Positions 6,668 through 13,551 of a stretch of 35,508 nt of DNA are shown piece after piece; within the stretch, counting starts at the first letter, position 1, and every line of letters starts with the position of its first letter. The stretch spans positions 1 to 35,508 of IMG/VR virus record IMGVR_UViG_3300031565_000178. One strand, given 5' to 3'. The translations under genes and the position numbers were made by a program. The notes under the pieces were generated by a model. That model searched no databases. It was not told the origin of the DNA and saw only the letters and a program-made list of their open reading frames with translations. Source of the stretch: a virus.

Positions 6668-6787
6668 CTACTCCAATGGGATAGTCATCCTTCAGGTTCT
6701 TCAGGGCCGGAATCCAGCCAATGATGGCGTAGGCTAGCCAGCCCCGCTGCCGATGAGCACCCATTGCAACGCTTCCTGTAGAGTCAT
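6660..6787 (-). pseudogene. small holin-like membrane gene interrupted by a frameshift
   Basis: ATG at 6787 has an excellent SD (AAAGGAG, 7 nt upstream) and reads MTLQEALQWVLIGSGAG, then stops at TAG 6736-6734. A -1 shift at the GGGG just before restores WLAYAIIGWIPALKNLKDD and continues to TGA 6660. The joined product would be a 43-residue single-TM protein. Loss of one copy of a GGCT tandem repeat would explain the break. The site is not a canonical slippery heptamer, so programmed frameshifting is less likely. An alternative 34-residue ORF starts at an internal ATG (MGAHRQRG...) in the second frame. Sequencing error is also possible. Confidence 0.5.
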
Positions 6788-6799
6788 TCCGATTCTCCT

Positions 6800-7639
6800 T
6801 TACGCTATGATCCTCACCCGCTCTTTGTCGGGTTCTATCCATGCCTCGACCACGCTCGCCAATGACGGGGGATAGTCCCTGCGTCGGGCGTATTCCGGCC
6901 ACCCCGCCCCCTCGGTGCCCAGGAAACAGCCCGCGTTCACCGAGTGCGTGACGCTCGCTAGTGCGTTCGGTCCTCTGCCCGCCCTCAGCCGAATCTCCGC
7001 GGGCAGCACCAGGGGCTCGTGACTGTGACCCATCACTATTATATGCGCCTCGTGCGTCCTGTGCAAATCCTGAAGCCTTAGCGCCTTGGCCCCGGCCTTC
7101 CTGCCTCCGGCGGCTCCGTGCGTGGCGTACACGTCGCACGTCCAGGTTGCGCCTTTTTCGCTGCGCCTGAAGATCAATCGGATGAATCCGTCCGGCCCCA
7201 GACCCAACGGCTCCGTGATGCCCTTTTCGCGCCGGGTCTTGATGAAACCCTCCACGAGTCCCCGAAAGACATCCCTCTCCGTGTGTTTCTTGATGGCGAA
7301 CTCATGGTTCCCCTCAATCAGGCCGACGCATTTGTCCGCTATCGGCTCTAATCTGCTTTGGATCCGCCTCTTCTGTTCCTCCGCCTTGTCGTCGACGCCC
7401 CAAAGCCAACTGGCCGTCTCCGATTCCTGGTAGCGGGGATCCCTCACGTTGATCCATTCACAATAGTCCCCAAGTCCGATCCAAAAGGCGTTCTTGCTGC
7501 GCTTGATGGATTCGACCGTCTCCCTTAACAGCCGTTCATCGCAGTGCTTTGATCCGAGGTGTATATCCGACAGGAACACCAGCCTGAACATGTCCCGGCG
7601 GCTCGTGTAGGAGATCTCGCGTTTTAGGACTACGCTCAT
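6800..7639 (-). CDS. calcineurin-like metallophosphoesterase
   Basis: All five metallophosphoesterase motifs are present: SDIHLG (D25, H27), GLGDY (D58), EGNHE (N111, H112), ATHGAAGG (H174) and MGHSHEP (H205, H207). They bind two metal ions and hydrolyse phosphomono- or diesters. The substrate is unknown; phage members have been proposed to act on nucleotides or nucleic acids. Start 7639 overlaps the upstream gene as ATGA; an internal Met at residue 17 also precedes the fold. At 279 residues it is the usual single-domain size. It sits between lysis-type genes where an endolysin would often be found, but it has no peptidoglycan-hydrolase motif. Confidence 0.9.
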   Translation of the reverse strand: MSVVLKREISYTSRRDMFRLVFLSDIHLGSKHCDERLLRETVESIKRSKNAFWIGLGDYCEWINVRDPRYQESETASWLWGVDDKAEEQKRRIQSRLEPIADKCVGLIEGNHEFAIKKHTERDVFRGLVEGFIKTRREKGITEPLGLGPDGFIRLIFRRSEKGATWTCDVYATHGAAGGRKAGAKALRLQDLHRTHEAHIIVMGHSHEPLVLPAEIRLRAGRGPNALASVTHSVNAGCFLGTEGAGWPEYARRRDYPPSLASVVEAWIEPDKERVRIIA

Positions 7640-7917
7640 TCGGATAGTCTCTGCCGCAAATCGCCCAACTCCCTTTGTATAATCGCAAGTTGACTTTGCA
7701 TGTTTCCCTGGCCCACCTCCAATCCCCTTATCTGCACCTGCACTTCCGTGAGTAACAGGATAACGTCTTTTCTTTCCTCATTGCCCTCCTCAATGTCTCT
7801 GGTATTCGCAGATACATCAGCTCTCAATGTTGCCCATCCCGTGGCCATGGCCGCGATCAAGACAACGATGTACAGCGCAGCCCGGATGTTCGACCAGTTC
7901 GGTTTGCCGTTTAGCAT
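7636..7917 (-). CDS. membrane-anchored coiled-coil protein (spanin- or holin-accessory-like)
   Basis: 93 residues: a short cytoplasmic start, one membrane helix at about residues 12-31 (IRAALYIVVLIAAMATGWAT), then a long charged heptad-type region to the end (DIEEGNEERKDVILLLTEV ... QRELGDLRQRLSE). An N-terminal membrane anchor followed by a coiled coil is the layout of inner-membrane spanins (Rz-like) and some holin-associated proteins. It lies between a secreted protein and the phosphoesterase, within the probable lysis segment. No outer-membrane spanin lipoprotein is seen. Confidence 0.6.
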   Translation of the reverse strand: MLNGKPNWSNIRAALYIVVLIAAMATGWATLRADVSANTRDIEEGNEERKDVILLLTEVQVQIRGLEVGQGNMQSQLAIIQRELGDLRQRLSE

Positions 7918-7920
7918 AGA

Positions 7921-8451
7921 TCACTCCTCGATGATTGTGAGATCCCAATTCACGAATCTGATTGTCCCGTTCGATAGCACCTCGATAACCCCCGTACCGC
8001 TGAGCCGTATCCGCATCGTTCCCACGACCGTCACTGGCGTATCGGTTGCTAGAATGGTAGGCGTGTTCGTGGGCGTCGCTCCGCACTCTATGGCGAACAC
8101 TATCCCGGTGGCCTCTGGCATGTCCGCCGGAACTACAATGCCTATCACGTAATCGTTGTCGGATACCGGGCTCAGTTCCCACGGCGCGCTCGCCCCCAGG
8201 CTCACACAGTCCGCGGGCAATGATAGGTACAGGCTGTACCTGTCCGTGAACCTGCGGATCACGAAGCACCAGGTTCCGTCCATACCAATAAGTGTCTGCT
8301 TGGCCAGGTCTCCGTACTGCAGCTTGACGGTCGCCCCGGTGACGCCCGAACCGTCGACGTTTCGGACCTCTCCACAGATCGTGAGGTTGTCCGACTGCGC
8401 GCTTGCGCGGAACACCACGGCCAGAAACACAATGCAGATGATCCGCTTCAT
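7921..8451 (-). CDS. secreted protein with a carboxypeptidase-regulatory-like beta domain
   Basis: The ATG at 8451 overlaps the upstream stop (TGATG). The N-terminus MKRIICIVFLAVVFRASAQS is a clear signal peptide with an ASA-QS cleavage site, and no lipobox Cys is present. Residues about 24-75 (LTICGEVRNVDGSGVTGATV ... DGTWCFVI) resemble the CarboxypepD_reg / Cna-B-like beta-sandwich. A Thr-rich linker and a further beta-rich tail follow. A signal peptide is unusual in a phage tail/lysis neighbourhood. The protein may be exported by the host rather than packaged; a moron or virion-surface role is possible. Confidence 0.68.
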   Translation of the reverse strand: MKRIICIVFLAVVFRASAQSDNLTICGEVRNVDGSGVTGATVKLQYGDLAKQTLIGMDGTWCFVIRRFTDRYSLYLSLPADCVSLGASAPWELSPVSDNDYVIGIVVPADMPEATGIVFAIECGATPTNTPTILATDTPVTVVGTMRIRLSGTGVIEVLSNGTIRFVNWDLTIIEE

Positions 8452-9494
8452 CACCAAGCCCTCGTGTAGAATGCGGTACCTATCAGATATTGACACTGCA
8501 CGGTATCTGCCGCATTCATGACTTGGATTCTCAGATCAAGGTTATAAACGCCCCTGGCGAGAATGTTCTGTGTCCGGCCCGTAATGTCGAGATCGTGATA
8601 ATCATTGACCACAGATTGACCGAAAGTCGATCCGTATACGGAAATGGCTGCGCCGCCTATTGTGGGCCAAAACGTATGAGAGAACGCTCGCGCATTGGTT
8701 ATGTTTCTGTGGCTGGATAAGTGATAAGTGAACCAAATATAACCCGGTTCTTCTAGCGTGAGTGTAAGCGTCGAAGTCGGATAGATCGATACTCCGACCG
8801 TGAAATCCCTGAGCGTATCATCTATGGTCCAGTCATCCATCAGTCGTATCAGCGGGCTGTAGGTTTTGTCGAGTTCATGGAATCTCACGTGATCGATGTA
8901 ACACCAGGCGTCCGTGAGCGCTGCGTTCGTCTGCAGATTGCTTATGACCTTAGCATACCGCGTGCCACCAAGCCATTTCGTATCGCCGACCGGCCCGATG
9001 TCGAGCTGCCTGCGGTCCCAATCCTGTCCGGGAGCCCAGCCATCGAGCGGCCAGATGCTTCCAATGAACACCTTAGCGGCGTCGTAACAGTAGACCCCGA
9101 AATCCACTGTGGCTGCGGCGTCCGTGGCGATGAAAGCTGCAGTGAGATAGTATTCCCGATTCTCATCCACGGGCTGAAATTTGTCACTGAGGACGTACCC
9201 GCCCGCGCCGGTGCCCACCTGTCCACCCATGATGCGCCAGTTGCCCGACAGTCCGCCCGTGACTCGCGTGACGTAATCGTTTTCGGGAATCCAATCTTGG
9301 CAGAGCGGATATTCCCTGGTCGGCCCGCACTCGAAGTCGCCATTGCAGATGCCCTTGCCCTCGACCGGCGGAGCGATATGCTGGCAACCAATCCCGCGCG
9401 CCCAGAGCATATAGGACTCCAGCGTCTCTAGATGCTCTATGCGCCGGTTCAGAATGGCTATGTCCTTGTTTATGTCGCCCGTGAGATTACGCAT
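8451..9494 (-). CDS. minor tail / fibre-like protein with carbohydrate-binding-like region
   Basis: A coiled-coil-like N-terminus (INKDIAILNRRIEHLETLES, residues about 8-27) precedes a beta-rich body. The segment NGDFECGPTREYPLCQDWIP followed by aromatic beta strands resembles the start of carbohydrate-binding jelly-roll modules. The C-terminal 120 residues form another beta domain (LTLEEPGYIWFTYHLSSHRN). It overlaps the baseplate gene by 8 nt. Position after the baseplate hub and domain style suggest a tail-tip or fibre protein that touches the host surface. Confidence 0.65.
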   Translation of the reverse strand: MRNLTGDINKDIAILNRRIEHLETLESYMLWARGIGCQHIAPPVEGKGICNGDFECGPTREYPLCQDWIPENDYVTRVTGGLSGNWRIMGGQVGTGAGGYVLSDKFQPVDENREYYLTAAFIATDAAATVDFGVYCYDAAKVFIGSIWPLDGWAPGQDWDRRQLDIGPVGDTKWLGGTRYAKVISNLQTNAALTDAWCYIDHVRFHELDKTYSPLIRLMDDWTIDDTLRDFTVGVSIYPTSTLTLTLEEPGYIWFTYHLSSHRNITNARAFSHTFWPTIGGAAISVYGSTFGQSVVNDYHDLDITGRTQNILARGVYNLDLRIQVMNAADTVQCQYLIGTAFYTRAW

Positions 9495-10605
9495 CCTCCA
9501 ACTCCACGTTGATCTCCTGCACGTCGCGGTTGAACGTGAATGTCGTCTCGACCACCTTCTTGACCGCCGTGTGGCCCATAAACTCAGCCAGCACCAGGTC
9601 GCCCCGACGATAGTGATATCCCAATAAAGCGCTCGGAATCTGCACAGGAATGAAGGTCAGGTCCTCCGTTGGATTGCCCTCCGCCAGGGTCTCGTCGCCA
9701 GCCGTTTCCAACCCCGCCGTCTCGTCCTCCTGCCTCTGGTCACGCCACACTTCCCGGCGGTTCCATGGGCTACTTATCATCCTTGCGGCGTCGGTGCGCC
9801 ACACACGCTCCCGAGCTGTGCCTGATTCCTGACCCCCGACAAGTACCGCGTTGATCTCGTCATGGTGTGCCAGTTTGAGTCTGGGTTGGCGCATGTTGCC
9901 GAGATCGTAGGCGAACCGCACCCTGTCGGAACCTATCGAGCGGTCCGTTCCCAACTGGCCGTCATGCCACTGGAACTCCCAATTGGCCGGGGTCGTGGGA
10001 ATCACATCGAAGTCGCCGCCCCCGGCCTTGGCTATCTCCTGCACAATCTCTAACAGGTTGCGGTGTCCCCGCTTCCACGTGTCTACGTTGCCGCCCGCGC
10101 CGTCGGCCTCAATCGCCACGTTCGCCAGCGAAGTTGCTCCGCGTGCCTTCTGTTCGGTGATGTACTCTTTGATGACACTCTCCGCCGGGCCCGCCTTGTC
10201 TGCTGTGGTGGTCCCCGCCGCCGCGTCTATGATGGGCCTTCCCAACAGGTCAACAGGTCCCCGCCCCGAACTATAGAACATCAACCCGTCCTCGACGGTG
10301 ATATACCATTCCCAGTCAAGCTGCAGAAATGTCCCCACCAATTGCTTGTCTATGCCCATCTCCGGCCATCTGCGCCAGAATTCCACCTGGCCGTCCAGCT
10401 CGAACCAGCCGGCGGTCTTGCCCACCCTCGTCAGGAAATCCGCATCGGTCTGGGTCGCGCGCTTCATAAAGTAGAGCAGGTACGCGCCGGGGCTGTTCAC
10501 CCGCTGCGTGAACGAGAAACCTGTAAATCCGTCACGTTGTCCAGTTAGTATGGCCTGAACAGTTCCGGCCTGATTCTTGATTCGCACTTCCCAGATTTGT
10601 GGCAC
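9487..10605 (-). CDS. baseplate protein of the siphovirus ReqiPepy6 Gp37-like family (tail hub)
   Basis: 372 residues. The N-terminus (WEVRIKNQAGTVQAILTG ... FTQRVNSPGAYLLYF) and the middle (GPVDLLGRPII, SVIKEYITEQ, RGHRNLLEIVQEIAKAGGGDFDV) match the Gp37-like family as I know it. That family is related to the tail-associated hub proteins closing the tail tip. The C-terminal part (YHYRRGDLVLAEFMGHTAVK) fits the beta domain of the same fold. The start is GTG at 10605 with AGGAG 11 nt away. Location after Dit and the fibre candidates supports a baseplate role. No muralytic domain is fused. Confidence 0.78.
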   Translation of the reverse strand: MPQIWEVRIKNQAGTVQAILTGQRDGFTGFSFTQRVNSPGAYLLYFMKRATQTDADFLTRVGKTAGWFELDGQVEFWRRWPEMGIDKQLVGTFLQLDWEWYITVEDGLMFYSSGRGPVDLLGRPIIDAAAGTTTADKAGPAESVIKEYITEQKARGATSLANVAIEADGAGGNVDTWKRGHRNLLEIVQEIAKAGGGDFDVIPTTPANWEFQWHDGQLGTDRSIGSDRVRFAYDLGNMRQPRLKLAHHDEINAVLVGGQESGTARERVWRTDAARMISSPWNRREVWRDQRQEDETAGLETAGDETLAEGNPTEDLTFIPVQIPSALLGYHYRRGDLVLAEFMGHTAVKKVVETTFTFNRDVQEINVELEDA

Positions 10606-10608
10606 GTA

Positions 10609-11595
10609 TTAGTGATCTCCTATGTGCTGGTCGAATGCCGCGACCCAACCCATGAAATAGATCGTGGCTGCCAATGTGTCATTGATATGGGTAGCATCAC
10701 GCTGAAATAGCAGAGACACGCGACTTGTGCCGGCATTGACGTTGGGTGGTGCAATCACGATGATGGTTCTGCATTCGAGTATGACTAGGGCCCCGCCATA
10801 GGCTTCCGCATTCCAGGCAGAAGCCAGAATCCCGTTATTGTACGCAAGCCCCGCGTCTGCCCAGGCTACGTTGTTCTGGACCTGGACATTTCCTGCTGCG
10901 CCTGCGGCGGCAAGGATTCCTCTTATGATGATACCCGTCTCGCCCGCCGCCAGATTAGTCGCGTTGCTGGGCACGCTCCAGTTGCCGTAGCACAGGGTCT
11001 GCACGGCATCGGCCATGTCCCAGCCCGCATCGGACGTGCGGGTGACATTTACGCCCCCAACGGTTGCACTTGTGCAGGGAATGAAGAACTGCTGCGCCAA
11101 GTCGGGATGTGAAGGGATAATGAAGTGGCGCGTATCCGTCAGGGCAATAGTCCCATCCGTCGACACGACCGCCGAGGCCAGTTGGATTTCCCAACGGACG
11201 CCCGGCGATTGTGTCACCGCCGGTATCGCTATGAGGCCGTCGGTGTTCTGCAAGAGCGCCAGGCGGACAGTCTGTGTCAACCAATCTACGCGCAACACGA
11301 CCGCCGCTCCGGTCGGACCAATGTTCGGCGTGTTCGGCATGAGGATGACGGGAGAGGTGTTTCGATATGGGTATCCATAGCACATGCCGGCGCCGCTTGC
11401 GACGGTGATATAATCCGGCGGCCCCACCACTACGGTGCTCAACAGCGCGTTGAGATAATCATAGAAGATGCCAAACTGTGCTGGAGTCGCCGTCCATTTG
11501 ATTCGTTGCCAAAGGGTTATGTCATCGGACGGGTAGCCCCCCGCCTTGCCATCCCCCATCCCATCCGTCGTCCACCAGATGCTTTTCTGTGTCAT
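10609..11595 (-). CDS. fibre / receptor-binding candidate, copy 2 of a tandem pair
   Basis: ATG at 11595 after GAAAGGAAAGAAAT. It shares its start (MTQKSIWWTTDGMGDG), the central NALLSTVVVGPPD and VVLRVDW-x-x-QTVRLALLQ, and the C-terminal AGTSRVSL-x-FQR and Y-F-x-GW motifs with the gene just upstream. The first 60 residues look like a conserved virion-anchoring domain. The rest is beta-rich and more divergent, as expected for a surface-exposed binding domain. Function is inferred from place and divergence pattern; no enzyme motif is seen. Confidence 0.65.
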   Translation of the reverse strand: MTQKSIWWTTDGMGDGKAGGYPSDDITLWQRIKWTATPAQFGIFYDYLNALLSTVVVGPPDYITVASGAGMCYGYPYRNTSPVILMPNTPNIGPTGAAVVLRVDWLTQTVRLALLQNTDGLIAIPAVTQSPGVRWEIQLASAVVSTDGTIALTDTRHFIIPSHPDLAQQFFIPCTSATVGGVNVTRTSDAGWDMADAVQTLCYGNWSVPSNATNLAAGETGIIIRGILAAAGAAGNVQVQNNVAWADAGLAYNNGILASAWNAEAYGGALVILECRTIIVIAPPNVNAGTSRVSLLFQRDATHINDTLAATIYFMGWVAAFDQHIGDH

Positions 11596-11611
11596 ATTTC
11601 TTTCCTTTCGT

Positions 11612-12637
11612 CTATGCCATATGTCGCGTGAACTGTATTAGATATTCTGCAATCCATCCGTGGAAATAGACTGTGCGCGGCAGCGTGTCCGCCGCGTCAG
11701 CGCCCAAACGCTGGAAACGAAGGGATACTCTCGATGTTCCTGCGACAACTGGCGGCACGGCCCCCATGATGGAATGTGGGCAGCATTCGAGTATCTGCTG
11801 CCCGCCGGGATAAGTTTCTGTTTCGTTTCCACCACCGCTGGTGCCGCTATTATATGCCACACCATTTGCGCCCCACTGGGCACGGTTGGTCAGAACGACA
11901 TTGCCACTCAAATCCGGCCCCGTGAGGACCGCCCAGAACATAACCCCTGCCTGACCAAAGCCGAGATTGACCGCCTCAATAGGAACTGACCAATTCCCAT
12001 AGCAATCCGTCGTGAAACCATTGAGCAAGTCCCAGCCCGCCATCGTTGACCGCACTATTTCCGCCCCAGCCCTGATTGCAGTGACGCAAGGGATGTACTC
12101 TTTCACACGAAAGATGGGCGCTATCGCGTCGACATACCTTCGCCAGGCGGTCAAGGTGGTGATGGCCCCGCCAGGCGCAACAGTCCCCCTGATAAGCCGG
12201 ATTTCCCAAACCACGCCGTCCGTCTGCGTTGGATTCGGCGGTCCAGCCACGCCATCGGCGCTCTGTAAAAGCGCCAGGCGAACCGTCTGCGCATTCCAGT
12301 CGACCCGCAAAACGACCAGCCAACCGGTGACGCCCGCCGGATTGAATGGTCGGAACAGAACCGGCGCGTCATTCTCGTATAGGAACCCGTGGACAATTCC
12401 CGCGCCAGTGTCTATCTGAATGTCATCCGGCGGTCCTACTACCACGGTGGACACTAACGCATTCAGATGCTCAAAAAACACCCCGTGGGGATCGAAGATT
12501 CCGGCTCCCATCGCCGCGTCCGTGTAGGCCGGATTCCATCTAATCCCCTGGTCCCGTGTGACATCATCCATTGAATATCCGTCAACAGAACCGTCGCCCG
12601 TCCCGTCGGTCGGCCACCATAGGCTTCTTTGGGTCAT
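11612..12637 (-). CDS. fibre / receptor-binding candidate, copy 1 of a tandem pair
   Basis: The ATG at 12637 overlaps the Dit stop as ATGA; the frame extends upstream to 12841 only as a shadow of the Dit gene. The 341-residue product begins MTQRSLWWPTDGTGDG and carries LNALVSTVVVGPPD and VVLRVDWNAQTVRLALLQ. Near the C-terminus are AGTSRVSLRFQR and VYFHGW, all shared with the next gene. Both are beta-rich without catalytic signatures. They probably attach to the distal tail and contact the host. Confidence 0.65.
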   Translation of the reverse strand: MTQRSLWWPTDGTGDGSVDGYSMDDVTRDQGIRWNPAYTDAAMGAGIFDPHGVFFEHLNALVSTVVVGPPDDIQIDTGAGIVHGFLYENDAPVLFRPFNPAGVTGWLVVLRVDWNAQTVRLALLQSADGVAGPPNPTQTDGVVWEIRLIRGTVAPGGAITTLTAWRRYVDAIAPIFRVKEYIPCVTAIRAGAEIVRSTMAGWDLLNGFTTDCYGNWSVPIEAVNLGFGQAGVMFWAVLTGPDLSGNVVLTNRAQWGANGVAYNSGTSGGGNETETYPGGQQILECCPHSIMGAVPPVVAGTSRVSLRFQRLGADAADTLPRTVYFHGWIAEYLIQFTRHMA

Positions 12638-13551
12638 ATCGACCACCACCGGATATAGTATTGCATAATGATCTCCGTCTCCGTCGTGCAACTCATAGCC
12701 ACGGCCCAGATTTCGTTGATTCCGTTTAGGGCTTCGGGATGTGGCGCGATATGGAATGTGGCCAGGTCGCTGTCGTTGGTGAGTTCTCCGGTACGCGGTT
12801 TGCCAGCGGAATTGAGTACTTGCTTGTACCCGTATCGGCAATCCACTTCGTAGTAGTCGTTCTCGCCTATTTCCGTGCCCGCCTCAAAAGCAATCTTCTC
12901 ACCGGTTGTAACATTCCGGATTTGCGGACTCGTGCACGGACCGCTAAATCGAATAATGGGATACGTGCCCCACGAACTGGCGTATGTCAGGGTCTGTACC
13001 TGGCTGATGGTGCTGCTCCCGACGAATATCGGGACTTCTACCGGCACTTCGACACCCTTCGCCCAAAGGCCGTAGTAGTATTCCGCCAGGGACCAGGTGA
13101 GCACGCGCAGCGGAACCTCGTACAGCACCGGATCGTCGGCTATCAGCTGGATCACGTCGTCAGCGTAATAATACAGGTCGCTCGCGGCCCTCGGCGCCAT
13201 TGCCCCGTCGTAATGCAACACGTCCAGCCGCCGCTCCACGCCGTCGGGGTATATGCAGACCAGGTGGATGGGCGAGTTGAGGTTGTTGAGCATGAAGGCC
13301 AGCTCGTCCCTGGCACTCAGCAGGGCCGGTTCATCATCCGTGTGGTAATGCAAGGCGAATGTCACCACGCGGGGATTCAAGTATGCGGCCCCCAAAGTCT
13401 GGCCGTCCTGCTGCGGACCCGTCTGCGCGTAGCGCCTCGGCTTGACCAACCCGAGCCCATCATGCGCGGTGACGTATATCGGCCCGTCCAGTCTCAACTC
13501 GTCACCGACGTCGTTCCGCAGCTCAAACCGTTCCTGGACAATCTCTACCAT
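12634..13551 (-). CDS. distal tail protein (Dit-like)
   Basis: 305 residues, directly after the tape measure with a TGATG overlap. The N-terminal region (FELRNDVGDELRLDGPIYVT ... LNPRVVTFALHYHTDD) and the ERRLDVLHYDG and LIADDPVLYE segments are typical of Dit proteins. These form the hexameric ring between the tail tube and the baseplate. The C-terminal half is a second beta domain (PIIRFSGPCTSPQI ... TGEKIAFEAG) like the galectin-like domain of Dit. Gene order (tape measure, Dit, Tal/fibres) agrees. Confidence 0.82.
   Translation of the reverse strand: MVEIVQERFELRNDVGDELRLDGPIYVTAHDGLGLVKPRRYAQTGPQQDGQTLGAAYLNPRVVTFALHYHTDDEPALLSARDELAFMLNNLNSPIHLVCIYPDGVERRLDVLHYDGAMAPRAASDLYYYADDVIQLIADDPVLYEVPLRVLTWSLAEYYYGLWAKGVEVPVEVPIFVGSSTISQVQTLTYASSWGTYPIIRFSGPCTSPQIRNVTTGEKIAFEAGTEIGENDYYEVDCRYGYKQVLNSAGKPRTGELTNDSDLATFHIAPHPEALNGINEIWAVAMSCTTETEIIMQYYIRWWSI

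Noticed and set aside
6660-7139. 159-codon minus-strand ORF overlapping the metallophosphoesterase
   Set aside because: Most of it is a Gly/Arg-rich shadow of the enzyme gene; only its last ~26 codons look real, and they are described as part of the broken holin-like gene.
10609-12637. Possible diversity-generating retroelement target
   Set aside because: The paralogues diverge broadly rather than at adenine-specific positions as far as I can see, and no reverse transcriptase or template repeat is present in the window.
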